Positions 7,073 through 14,356 of a stretch of 14,433 bases of DNA are shown one piece after another; within the stretch, counting starts at the first letter, position 1, and each line of letters begins with the position of its first letter. Source of the DNA: Lachnoclostridium sp. UBA1434 (GTDB lineage Bacteria > Bacillota > Clostridia > Lachnospirales > Lachnospiraceae); NCBI GenBank assembly GCA_002329645.1, contig DCTS01000068.1, positions 1 through 14,433 of the forward strand. Direction: 5' to 3'. Under the pieces are notes generated by a model that was not told the origin of the DNA, made no database searches, and saw only the letters and a list, made by a program, of their open reading frames with translations. The translations under genes and the position numbers were made by a program.

Positions 7073-8962
7073 ATGTTTGATTTAGAAGAGGAATTGAAAA
7101 AGCTCCCGGCATGTCCGGGTGTCTATATAATGAGGGATAAGAATGATACTGTCATTTACGTAGGCAAGGCAGTTGTCTTAAAAAACAGGGTAAGGCAATA
7201 CTTTCAGAACAGCCGGAACCATACCGGGAAAATCAGGCGTATGGTTGAGAATATTGACCATTTTGAATATATAATAACCGATTCGGAGATTGAAGCCCTT
7301 GTACTGGAAAGTAATCTCATCAAGGAATACAGTCCGAAATATAATACGATGCTCAAGGATGACAAGGCTTATCCTTATATAAAGGTCACAGTTAATGAGG
7401 CATATCCCAGAGTGCTTTTTTCCAGGAGCATGAAAAGGGACAAGGCAAAGTATTACGGGCCGTACCCCTCTGTTACTGCGGTTAAGGATACCCTGGAGCT
7501 GCTGCGAAAGATATACAAAATCAGGACCTGCAACCGCAGCCTTCCTGCAGATATCGGGAAGGAACGCCCATGTCTCTATTATCATATCGGCCAATGTGAC
7601 GCACCCTGCCAGGGATTTATCTCAGGTGAGGAATATCGTACCAGTATAAATCTGGCAATGGATTTTCTGGAGGGCAATTATGCAGCCGTTGAAAAAATGC
7701 TTAAGGAGCGAATGAGCAAGGCATCTGAAAGCCTGGAATTTGAAAAAGCAGCTCAGGCAAGGGATCTTCTGGAAAGTGTCAGGCTAATTGCAAGCAAGCA
7801 AAAGATAACTAATACCGATCTCGAGGACAGGGATATCGTTGCCTTTGCCCGGGATAAGGACGAGGCTGTGGTGCAGTTATTCTTTATAAGAGGCGGCAAG
7901 CTGATAGGAAGAGACCATTTCCATATGAGCGGCGTAGAGGATGAAACGGACAGCCAGGTGATTACCAGCTTTATTAAGCAGTTTTATGCGGGCACGCCCT
8001 ATATACCCAAGGAAATATACCTGGGGGCGGAGACGGAGGAAGCGGAGCTTATAACCGAGTGGCTCAGCAGGCTAAGAGGACAGAAGGTACATTTGAAGGT
8101 GCCTAAGAGGGGCGAGAAGGAAAAGCTTGTAAGCCTTGCACAAAAGAATGCACGGCTGGTGCTGAATCAGGATATTGAGAAAATCAGGAAAGAGGAAGCC
8201 AGAACAACCGGAGCCTTAAGAGAAATGGCCGAATATCTTTCTCTTCCCATGATAGACAGGATTGAATCCTATGATATATCCAATACCTCCGGTTTTGAAA
8301 CGGTTGGCTCCATGGTGGTATATGAAAAAGGAAGGCCAAAAAAGGCAGACTACCGCAAATTCAGAATAAAGACAATTACAGGCCCCGATGATTATGCAAG
8401 CATGTACGAGCTGCTTTCAAGAAGATTCATTCACGGTCAGCAGGAGCTTATAAAGCTTAATGAAAGCAAAACGGATGCTTCGTTGGGGTCATTCACACGA
8501 TATCCGGACCTTATTTTGATAGATGGAGGGAAGGGGCAGGTAAATGCCGTTCTTAAGGCTTTGTCGGAGCTTGACATCAGTATAGCGGTATGCGGTATGG
8601 TGAAGGATGACAAGCACCGTACCAGAGGCTTATACTATAATGGGCAGGAGCTTCCCATAGATAAGAGCAGTGAGCTGTTCAAGCTGATTACCAGGATACA
8701 GGATGAGACCCACAGGTTTGCTATTGAATATCACAGATCATTAAGAAAGAAACGGCAGGTGCACTCGATTTTAGATGATATAAGCAGCATAGGCCCTGCA
8801 AGAAGGCGGGCATTAATGAAGCATTTCGGTTCACTGGATGCATTAAAGGCTGCCGATATTGAGGAGCTTATGAAGATTCCTTCCATGAACAGGAGGGCAG
8901 CTGAGGAGGTTTATGAATTTTTTCACCAAACCGAAAGCTCCTCTGAAACTCCTGTTCAATAA
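7073..8962 (+). CDS. uvrC: Excinuclease ABC subunit C (UvrC)
   Basis: A 629-residue nuclease of nucleotide excision repair; with UvrA-UvrB it cuts DNA on both sides of bulky lesions. Domains in order: GIY-YIG nuclease (about 12-95, GVY at 16-18 and IYVG at 28-31; 3' incision); four cysteines C153, C167, C175 and C179 in the spacing known to hold an Fe-S cluster; UvrB-interacting UVR domain (about 204-238, LEFEKAAQARDL); RNase H-like endonuclease (about 385-550; 5' incision) with Asp401 in SYDISN, Asp484 in LIDGGKGQ and His547 in DETHRF; and tandem helix-hairpin-helix (about 570-615). Nothing essential is missing. The start MFDLEEELKKLP matches the family, with a modest AGGTGAT ribosome site (7063-7069). 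In Lachnospiraceae it commonly precedes hprK. Confidence 0.97.
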   Translation: MFDLEEELKKLPACPGVYIMRDKNDTVIYVGKAVVLKNRVRQYFQNSRNHTGKIRRMVENIDHFEYIITDSEIEALVLESNLIKEYSPKYNTMLKDDKAYPYIKVTVNEAYPRVLFSRSMKRDKAKYYGPYPSVTAVKDTLELLRKIYKIRTCNRSLPADIGKERPCLYYHIGQCDAPCQGFISGEEYRTSINLAMDFLEGNYAAVEKMLKERMSKASESLEFEKAAQARDLLESVRLIASKQKITNTDLEDRDIVAFARDKDEAVVQLFFIRGGKLIGRDHFHMSGVEDETDSQVITSFIKQFYAGTPYIPKEIYLGAETEEAELITEWLSRLRGQKVHLKVPKRGEKEKLVSLAQKNARLVLNQDIEKIRKEEARTTGALREMAEYLSLPMIDRIESYDISNTSGFETVGSMVVYEKGRPKKADYRKFRIKTITGPDDYASMYELLSRRFIHGQQELIKLNESKTDASLGSFTRYPDLILIDGGKGQVNAVLKALSELDISIAVCGMVKDDKHRTRGLYYNGQELPIDKSSELFKLITRIQDETHRFAIEYHRSLRKKRQVHSILDDISSIGPARRRALMKHFGSLDALKAADIEELMKIPSMNRRAAEEVYEFFHQTESSSETPVQ

Positions 8963-8980
8963 TTCTCAATATGACCGCAG

Positions 8981-9013
8981 CTTATTGGGTTAAATATGAC
9001 GAAACCCGATAAG
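8981..9013 (+). terminator. Hairpin between uvrC and hprK
   Basis: CTTATTGGGTT (8981-8991) pairs with AACCCGATAAG (9003-9013): 11 pairs including one G-U, with an 11-base loop. Only a short GTTTTA follows some nine bases later, so termination may be partial. Confidence 0.45.
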
Positions 9014-9016
9014 GGC

Positions 9017-9045
9017 TTACAGTTTTACCGAAACTATGATAAAAT
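9017..9045 (+). promoter_or_regulatory. Possible promoter for the hprK operon
   Basis: TAAAAT (9040-9045), or TATGAT (9035-9040), lies in an AT-rich stretch just after the uvrC hairpin. TTACAG (9017-9022) is 17 bases upstream of TAAAAT but is a poor -35. The call rests mainly on position: the only sizeable gap before the tight hprK-to-HPr gene run. Confidence 0.35.
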
Positions 9046-9095
9046 ATTTAAAGAATAAATATGTTAAATAAGATAAACCTTACAGGAGGCTTATT

Positions 9096-10037
9096 ATGTA
9101 TACTGTTGAACTGGTTAGCCTAATAGAAAAGATGAGCCTGGAGAACTGCACTCCCGAGCTTAACATTGACAACATCAGGATAGCACAGCCGGATGTTAAC
9201 AGGCCGGCTCTGCAGCTTGCAGGCTTTTTTGATCATTTTGATTCGGAACGCGTACAGGTTATCGGGAATGTGGAGTATGCATATCTTCAGCAGAAGGGTG
9301 AGAGCTCATGCCTGGAGAATGTGGGGAGGCTGATGGATTACAAGGTACCCTGCATTGTATTTTGCAGGAATATACCTGTATCCGAGTGCCTGATTAAGCT
9401 TGCCTATGAAAAGGGAATACCCGTTCTCAGGACCTCTAAGACCACATCCTCATTCATGGCGGAGGTAATCCGGTGGCTGAAGGTGGAGCTTGCTCCGAGA
9501 ATTACAATCCACGGCGTACTGGTGGATGTATACGGGGAAGGAATTCTTATACTGGGTGAGAGCGGGATAGGAAAGAGCGAGGCGGCTCTGGAGCTGATTA
9601 AGCGCGGGCATCGGCTTGTAGCAGATGACGCAGTGGAGATAAAGAAGGTCAGCGATGATACCCTGATAGGGACCTCGCCGGATATTACAAGGCATTTCAT
9701 AGAGTTGAGGGGCATCGGGATAATTGATGTAAAGACGCTGTTCGGCGTTGAAAGCGTCAAGAACACCCAGGCAATCAATCTGATCATAAAACTGGAGGAA
9801 TGGAATAAGGAGAAGCAATACGACAGGCTTGGCATTGAGGAGCAGTATATGGAGATCCTCGGCAACCGTATCGTATCCCATTCCATACCAATCAGGCCCG
9901 GCAGAAACCTGGCAATTATCTGTGAATCCGCTGCCGTGAATTACAGACAAAAGAAAATGGGTTATAATGCGGCTCAGGAAATGTATAACCGCGTTACCAA
10001 CAGATTTAAGCAAACAACCGAAACCGAATATGATTAA
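9096..10037 (+). CDS. hprK: HPr kinase/phosphorylase
   Basis: A 313-residue bifunctional enzyme that phosphorylates HPr or Crh on Ser46 when glycolytic intermediates are high and removes the phosphate when they are low, thereby controlling CcpA-linked catabolite repression. Visible marks: His139 (ITIHG), Walker A GESGIGKS (154-161), VADDAVEI (175-182) with Asp177-Asp178, the family signature ELRGIGIIDVKTLFG (203-217) and the C-terminal PIRPGRNLA (265-273). Length and domain order (N-terminal MurF-like fold, C-terminal kinase) are normal. AGGAGG (9084-9089) supports the start. A strong candidate target, the HPr-like protein with an intact Ser46, is encoded five genes downstream. A glucokinase gene follows after 17 bases, consistent with co-transcription of carbon-flow functions. 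Confidence 0.97.
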   Translation: MYTVELVSLIEKMSLENCTPELNIDNIRIAQPDVNRPALQLAGFFDHFDSERVQVIGNVEYAYLQQKGESSCLENVGRLMDYKVPCIVFCRNIPVSECLIKLAYEKGIPVLRTSKTTSSFMAEVIRWLKVELAPRITIHGVLVDVYGEGILILGESGIGKSEAALELIKRGHRLVADDAVEIKKVSDDTLIGTSPDITRHFIELRGIGIIDVKTLFGVESVKNTQAINLIIKLEEWNKEKQYDRLGIEEQYMEILGNRIVSHSIPIRPGRNLAIICESAAVNYRQKKMGYNAAQEMYNRVTNRFKQTTETEYD

Positions 10038-10054
10038 GACACAGGAGGATTTAT

Positions 10055-10999
10055 ATGGGACAGCATGTGTTTGGAGTTGATATTGGCGGGACGGCCATAA
10101 AAACAGGCCTTTTTGACATGGAGGGCAAGCTGCTTCACAAATGGGAGTTTAATACCGTAAAAACCGGAGACGGCAGGGATATAATAAAAAGCGCCGCGGA
10201 TTTCATAAAGGATAAAATTCATGAATTGAAGCTTGACATTAATAATATAAAAGGAATTGGCGTGGGCATACCAGGACCCGTTAAGGATAACGGGGAGGTG
10301 CAGGAGCTTGCCAATCTCGGACTTGGTCATTTTAATATTGAGGAGGAAATGGAAAGGCTTACAGGCCTGAAGGTAAAGGCAGGCAATGACGCTAATGTGG
10401 CAGCTCTAGGTGAAATACGCTACGGCAGCGGCAAAGGCTTTAAAAGTATGGTTTTTGTTACCCTAGGTACGGGAGTCGGCGGAGGAATAATTATTAACGG
10501 TAAAATTCATGCCGGAAGCAACGGAGCAGCCGGTGAGATTGGACATATTCTGGTTGATTACGGCGAGACGAGGTTATGCGGATGTAAAAAGAAGGGTTGT
10601 CTTGAGCAGTATGCCTCGGCAACCGGCATAGTGTGGCTTGCCGGTCAGATGCTGGCCCGGTCAGATGAGGCTTCCGCATTGAGGAGCCTTAACAGCATCA
10701 GTGCAAAGGATGTATTCGACCATGCAAAAAGAGGAGATGCCCTTGCTCTTAAAGCAGTGGATAAGGCCTGCCGGTATCTTGCCATTGCCCTGTCCCATGT
10801 AGCCCAGGTTGTGGACCCGGAAGCCTTTGTTATCGGAGGAGGGGTATCAAAGGCGGGGAATATTCTGATTGATACGGTTAAAAAGTACTATGAGGGTTAT
10901 GTGATGGATTCACTTAAGGGCAAGGAGTTCAGGCTTGCTTCATTGGGAAATGATGCGGGTATATACGGGAGCGCAGGACTAATTCTTGCATCAGATTGA
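10055..10999 (+). CDS. ROK-family glucokinase
   Basis: A 314-residue sugar kinase of the ROK family, most likely ATP:glucose 6-phosphotransferase, cytoplasmic. The phosphate-binding loop is DIGGTAIKTG (9-18); the catalytic base is Asp112 in GNDANVAALGE (110-120); the second ATP loop is TLGTGVGGG (136-144). ROK substrate and zinc elements are EIGH (161-164) and CGCKKKGCLEQ (175-185), giving His164, Cys175, Cys177 and Cys182 as ligands. GGGVSKAG (261-268) closes the adenosine site. There is no N-terminal helix-turn-helix, so it is an enzyme and not a ROK repressor (NagC/Mlc type). AGGAGG (10043-10048) fits the ATG. It feeds glucose-6-phosphate into the metabolite pool that HprK senses, and sits 17 bases behind hprK. 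Glucose specificity is inferred; N-acetylmannosamine or another hexose remains possible. Confidence 0.92.
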   Translation: MGQHVFGVDIGGTAIKTGLFDMEGKLLHKWEFNTVKTGDGRDIIKSAADFIKDKIHELKLDINNIKGIGVGIPGPVKDNGEVQELANLGLGHFNIEEEMERLTGLKVKAGNDANVAALGEIRYGSGKGFKSMVFVTLGTGVGGGIIINGKIHAGSNGAAGEIGHILVDYGETRLCGCKKKGCLEQYASATGIVWLAGQMLARSDEASALRSLNSISAKDVFDHAKRGDALALKAVDKACRYLAIALSHVAQVVDPEAFVIGGGVSKAGNILIDTVKKYYEGYVMDSLKGKEFRLASLGNDAGIYGSAGLILASD

Positions 11000-11045
11000 T
11001 ATTATATGAATAAGGATTATTAGCATAGTATTCAGGAGGCTTTAA

Positions 11046-12002
11046 TTGGAGGATATATTTATACAGGAGTTAAGTAAAATTCTTCGTCCGGAGCAGATAA
11101 GGCTTAAGGAAGCAATGAAAAACCACACTTCCTTCCATACCGGCGGAGAGGCGGATGTGCTGGCAACGCCGTCAACTGCAGATGAAGTAAGGGCTTTGAT
11201 TTTATTATGCAGGCGTATGGGGAAGCAGTACTATGTCATCGGGAACGGCAGCAATCTTTTAGTTGACGACAATGGCTTCAGAGGGCTTATTATAAAGCTT
11301 TCAGGCAATTTTTCGCAGGTTAAGGTGAATGAGGACTGCACCATAACAGCCCAGGCAGGGGTATCGCTTGCCAGGCTTGCAAATATCGCTGCAGAGCACG
11401 GACTTGCCGGTCTTGAGTTTGCATCCGGTATTCCGGGAACTCTGGGCGGAGCTGTAGTAATGAATGCAGGTGCATATGGCGGTGAAATGAAGCAGTGCAT
11501 AGAGTATGTTAGCGTAATGGACGAGGAAGGGAACATATCGACTTTAAGTAATGAGAAGCTTAAGCTTGGCTATCGTACCAGCATATTGCAGGGTAAAGAC
11601 CTGATAATACTTGAAGCGGTATTAAGGCTTGTCAGGGGAGATAAGGAAGTAATACTTGCCAGGATGAAGGAACTGAACATGCAAAGGAGCATGAAGCAGC
11701 CCCTTGACCGTTACAGCGCAGGGAGCACCTTTAAGCGGCCGCCGGATAACTATGCAAGCAAGCTCATACAGGAGGCCGGCCTTAAGGGATACCAGGTAGG
11801 TGGCGCCGCCGTATCGGATAAGCACTGCGGATTCATCATAAACAATGGTAATGCAACCTCGGGAGAGCTTATAAAGCTGATAGAGGATGTTATACGAATA
11901 GTTGAAGAGAAGTTCTGCGTGAGGCTGGAGCCGGAGATCAAATACCTGGATGAATTCAATTCAGGATGGCCCAAACATAAGGAGAGGCAAGACAGGATAT
12001 GA
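11046..12002 (+). CDS. murB: UDP-N-acetylenolpyruvoylglucosamine reductase (MurB)
   Basis: A 318-residue FAD enzyme that reduces UDP-GlcNAc-enolpyruvate to UDP-MurNAc with NADPH, the second committed step of peptidoglycan precursor synthesis. FAD-binding marks are NHTSFHTGG (26-34), IGNGSNLLV (65-73) and GIPGTLGGAVVMNAGAYGGE (128-147). Active-site residues expected for MurB are Arg177 in LGYRTSI, Ser227 in AGSTFKRP and Glu297 in LEPEIKYL. The LGYRTS-type region and length fit the shorter (type II) Gram-positive form. Translation starts at TTG 11046, six bases after AGGAGG (11034-11039); the next in-frame ATG (codon 24) would cut into the FAD domain. The stop overlaps the rapZ start by four bases (ATGA, 11999-12002), indicating translational coupling of the two genes. 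Confidence 0.96.
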   Translation: MEDIFIQELSKILRPEQIRLKEAMKNHTSFHTGGEADVLATPSTADEVRALILLCRRMGKQYYVIGNGSNLLVDDNGFRGLIIKLSGNFSQVKVNEDCTITAQAGVSLARLANIAAEHGLAGLEFASGIPGTLGGAVVMNAGAYGGEMKQCIEYVSVMDEEGNISTLSNEKLKLGYRTSILQGKDLIILEAVLRLVRGDKEVILARMKELNMQRSMKQPLDRYSAGSTFKRPPDNYASKLIQEAGLKGYQVGGAAVSDKHCGFIINNGNATSGELIKLIEDVIRIVEEKFCVRLEPEIKYLDEFNSGWPKHKERQDRI

Positions 12003-12853
12003 AGCTGGTAATTGTAACAGGGATGTCAGGTGCAGGTAAAAGCTCGGTCCTAAAAATGCTTGAGGATGCAGGGTACTTTTGTGTTGACAATCTTCCCATT
12101 CAGCTCGTAAGGAAATTTACAAAGCTGATTACCCAGGGAAATAACGACAGGGTAGCGCTGGGACTGGATATAAGGAGCGGGCTGATGCCTGACGAGCTGG
12201 AAGGCGCATTTAAGGATATGAGGCGTAACGGGCTTAAATATGAAATACTTTTCCTTGAATGCTCCTCGGAGGTGCTGATAAAAAGGTATAAGGAAACGAG
12301 AAGGGTTCATCCCTTATCGAGAACCGGCAGGATAGACAGGGGAATTGAGCAGGAAAGGGAAAGGCTGGCATTTTTAAAGAAGCAGGCGAATGTAATTATT
12401 GATACAAGCCGTCTGCTGATAAGGGATCTCAGGGAGCAGATATATAAAATCTATGTGGATGAAGAAAAATTCAGCAATTTTTTCATAACAATACTTTCCT
12501 TTGGCTTTAAGTATGGAATACCGGCTGATGCCGACCTCGTCTTTGATGTCAGATTTCTGCCGAATCCGCATTATGTACCAAAGCTTAAGAACAAAACAGG
12601 CAAAGACAAAGAGGTGGCGGATTATGTGATGGACAGCCCATCGGCTGTCGAATTCCTTAATAAGCTGGAAGATATGCTGCTCTTTTTAATACCGCAATAT
12701 ATTAAGGAAGGCAAGAATCAGCTTGTTATAGGCATAGGATGCACGGGAGGAAAGCATCGTTCCGTTACCCTGGCTGATGAGCTGTTTGCCGGATTGAAGA
12801 ATAAAGATTACGGAATAAAGGTTGAGCATAGGGATATAGAAAAGAATGAATGA
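11999..12853 (+). CDS. rapZ: RNase adapter / nucleotide-binding protein RapZ (YvcJ family)
   Basis: A 284-residue P-loop protein. The N-terminal ATPase/GTPase domain has Walker A GMSGAGKS (8-15), VDNLP (29-33), DIRSG (57-61) and RYKETRRVHPL (96-106). The C-terminal domain has FGFKYGIP (168-175), DVRFLPNPHY (183-192) and the glycine loop GIGCTGGKHRSV (245-256), which in Escherichia coli RapZ belongs to the metabolite- and RNA-binding region. In E. coli it senses glucosamine-6-phosphate and directs RNase E to the GlmZ RNA. In Bacillus the YvcJ homologue hydrolyses nucleotides and affects competence, with the RNA role unproven. Placement overlapping murB supports a link to cell-wall amino sugar supply. 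The start overlaps the murB stop (ATGA). yvcK, usually next in line in Firmicutes, is absent. Confidence 0.95.
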   Translation: MKLVIVTGMSGAGKSSVLKMLEDAGYFCVDNLPIQLVRKFTKLITQGNNDRVALGLDIRSGLMPDELEGAFKDMRRNGLKYEILFLECSSEVLIKRYKETRRVHPLSRTGRIDRGIEQERERLAFLKKQANVIIDTSRLLIRDLREQIYKIYVDEEKFSNFFITILSFGFKYGIPADADLVFDVRFLPNPHYVPKLKNKTGKDKEVADYVMDSPSAVEFLNKLEDMLLFLIPQYIKEGKNQLVIGIGCTGGKHRSVTLADELFAGLKNKDYGIKVEHRDIEKNE

Positions 12854-12862
12854 GGGAATATT

Positions 12863-13843
12863 ATGTCATTTTCAAAGAATGTGAAGGAGGAGCTGGCTCT
12901 GCGGCTGGGTGATGCAAGGCACTGCAGACTTGCCGAACTGGCAGCAATTCTTTCCTGCGGAGGCAGGATTATCCGTTCCGGGGATGTCGATATCCTGAAG
13001 CTTCAGACAGAAAACATTGATGTTGCAAGAAAATACTTTACATTAATTAAAAAAACCTTTAATATAAGTAGTGAAATTTCCGTCAGAAAAAATTACAGGA
13101 CCAGGGAAACCTTCATTTATACGATCATCATAAGGGGCCCGGTTATGACGGGGAAGATATTGCAGGCCCTGAAGCTGCCGGATATGATCAATGAAGGCGG
13201 ACAGACAGGCATGGCCGACAATCTGGTTGTACTTAATACCTGCTGCAAGAGAGCTTTTATCAGGGGAGCATATTTGTATTCAGGGTCTATGAGCAATCCC
13301 AAAAAGTCTTACCATCTTGAATTTGTCCTGGATAACAGGGATAAGGCAGAGCAGCTTAAGGATATGATAAGATCTTTTTCCATTGATGCCAAGATAGTAA
13401 GGCGTAAGAAAAACTATGTGGTATATATTAAGGAAAGCTCTCATATAGTGGATTTGCTGAATGTCATGGAAGCGCATGTTGCGCTGATGGACCTGGAGAA
13501 CGTGAGAATTTTGAAGGAAATGCGCAACCAGGTTAATCGCCGCGTCAATTGTGAAGCTGCCAATATAAGTAAAACCGTAGAGGCATCGGCAAGACAAATA
13601 GAGGATATAATTTATATAAGGGATAATATAGGATTTGGAGAATTGCCGGAAGGACTTGAGGAAATAGCGCTGCTCAGGATACAACACCCGGAGGCATCCC
13701 TGAAGGAGCTTGGGGCCATGCTTTCCGTACCGATCGGAAAGTCCGGTGTTAATCATAGATTAAGGAAATTAAGTATGATTGCTGAATATTATCGGGAACA
13801 TAAGGAGGATGATAGTTATGATAACAAAGGACATAGTAATTAA
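12863..13843 (+). CDS. whiA: DNA-binding protein WhiA
   Basis: A 326-residue regulator found in nearly all Gram-positives. The N-terminal and middle part is a degenerate LAGLIDADG homing-endonuclease fold: SFSKNVKEELA (2-12) is the usual WhiA start, and RAFIRGAYLYSGSMSNP (130-146) with YHLEF (150-154) is the second half-motif, where catalytic acidic residues are missing, so no nuclease activity is expected. The C-terminal helix-turn-helix (about 263-305) includes HPEASLKELGAML and GKSGVNHRLRKL. In Streptomyces WhiA activates sporulation division genes; in Bacillus subtilis it affects division and chromosome segregation. A GAGGGA site overlaps the rapZ stop, and the gap is nine bases. The 3' end overlaps the following HPr-like gene by 26 bases in another frame, so the two are probably coupled. 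Confidence 0.95.
   Translation: MSFSKNVKEELALRLGDARHCRLAELAAILSCGGRIIRSGDVDILKLQTENIDVARKYFTLIKKTFNISSEISVRKNYRTRETFIYTIIIRGPVMTGKILQALKLPDMINEGGQTGMADNLVVLNTCCKRAFIRGAYLYSGSMSNPKKSYHLEFVLDNRDKAEQLKDMIRSFSIDAKIVRRKKNYVVYIKESSHIVDLLNVMEAHVALMDLENVRILKEMRNQVNRRVNCEAANISKTVEASARQIEDIIYIRDNIGFGELPEGLEEIALLRIQHPEASLKELGAMLSVPIGKSGVNHRLRKLSMIAEYYREHKEDDSYDNKGHSN
13802..13808 (+). promoter_or_regulatory. Ribosome binding site that decides the HPr-like start
   Basis: AAGGAGG lies inside the end of whiA. The ATG at 13818 is nine bases after it. The in-frame ATG at 13809 directly abuts it and the one at 13779 lies upstream of it, so 13818 is preferred. This also puts Ser at position 46, as in HPr numbering. 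Confidence 0.75.
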
Positions 13844-14072
13844 TATTCCTACAGGGTTGGAAGCCAGGCCGGTAGCGCAGCTCGTTCAGGTTGCAAGCCA
13901 ATATGAAAGCAGTATCCATGTGGCATGCGGTGATAAAAAGGTGAATGCAAAAAGCATCATGGGAATGATGAGCCTTGGAATATCATCCGGAGAGACCGTA
14001 ACCGTATCTGCCGAAGGTTCTGATGAAAAAGCGGCGATTGAAAACATTGAAAAATATCTCAGCAGCAAATAG
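13818..14072 (+). CDS. HPr-like (Crh-type) protein with Glu15 in place of the active His
   Basis: An 84-residue protein of the HPr fold and normal HPr length. From the ATG at 13818 the active-site loop reads PTGLEARPVAQ (11-21): Arg17 and Pro18 are kept, but the phosphorylated His15 of HPr is Glu15. The regulatory loop NAKSIMGMMSL (43-53) keeps Ser46, the HprK target. It therefore cannot accept phosphate from Enzyme I in the usual way but should still be phosphorylated by HprK, as is Crh of Bacillus subtilis, which has Gln15. In B. subtilis crh also lies directly after whiA (yvcL), so position supports the same role: a corepressor for CcpA-type regulation or a binder of metabolic enzymes. A permanent Glu might mimic phospho-His. 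A true HPr would have to be encoded elsewhere. Many databases would label it 'HPr family phosphocarrier protein'. Confidence 0.88.
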   Translation: MITKDIVINIPTGLEARPVAQLVQVASQYESSIHVACGDKKVNAKSIMGMMSLGISSGETVTVSAEGSDEKAAIENIEKYLSSK

Positions 14073-14169
14073 CTGAAGGATTTTTATACAAAAAGCTAAA
14101 AGGATCTGTTGCTTCACAACATCCCGAAGGAGTTGCTTTTCCGCTAATCAATTGGTTTTGATACACTCT

Positions 14170-14204
14170 TAAAGGAGCTGATTCAATTAGGAACAGCTCC
14201 TTTA
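14170..14204 (+). terminator. Terminator hairpin closing the hprK-to-HPr operon
   Basis: TAAAGGAGCTG (14170-14180) pairs perfectly with CAGCTCCTTTA (14194-14204) over 11 pairs; TTC/GAA inside may extend the stem. The sequence after it (TTCATATATTC) is AT-rich without a clean T run, but the CCTTTATT segment can serve as one. It lies about 100 bases after the last stop. Confidence 0.65.
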
Positions 14205-14260
14205 TTCATATATTCTTATCGAAATCTTAATGTTTATGTAAAGAAGTAGTAATATGGTTA

Positions 14261-14269
14261 TGCTATACT
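14261..14269 (+). promoter_or_regulatory. Possible extended -10 promoter reading toward the right edge
   Basis: TGCTATACT (14261-14269) fits the TGn-TATACT extended -10 form. No clear -35 lies 17 bases upstream (AAGAAG), which extended -10 promoters can tolerate. The downstream gene is outside the window. Confidence 0.35.
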
Positions 14270-14285
14270 AAGTACTATAACAAAT

Positions 14286-14339
14286 ATTATAGTAAACATT
14301 ATTATAGTAAACATAATATTAAATATTATAATAAACAAT
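14286..14339. repeat. AT-rich 15-bp degenerate repeats
   Basis: ATTATAGTAAACATT (14286-14300) is followed directly by ATTATAGTAAACATA (14301-14315), one mismatch apart. After a nine-base gap comes ATTATAATAAACAAT (14325-14339). The role is unknown. Confidence 0.65.
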
Positions 14340-14356
14340 GATAATACTATATTATT

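Noticed and set aside
6631..7074. Antisense open frame opposite the ftsH tail and ftsH-uvrC spacer
   Set aside because: It is Ala/Ser/Pro-rich, which is what the reverse of the GC-rich tail repeats gives. It has no independent support.
9450..10013. Antisense open frame of 187 codons opposite hprK
   Set aside because: It is a shadow of the conserved hprK coding sequence, with no motif and no supporting start signals.
10055..10999. ROK-type transcription repressor (NagC/Mlc/XylR)
   Set aside because: There is no N-terminal helix-turn-helix; the protein begins directly with the kinase phosphate loop.
13779..13817. Longer N-terminus for the HPr-like protein (start at 13779)
   Set aside because: The extra 13 residues lie before the AAGGAGG at 13802-13808, do not match the family and would shift the conserved Ser from position 46.
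12863..13843. Homing endonuclease activity for the LAGLIDADG-like protein
   Set aside because: It is WhiA by start sequence, length, helix-turn-helix tail and gene position, and the catalytic acidic residues of the motif are missing.
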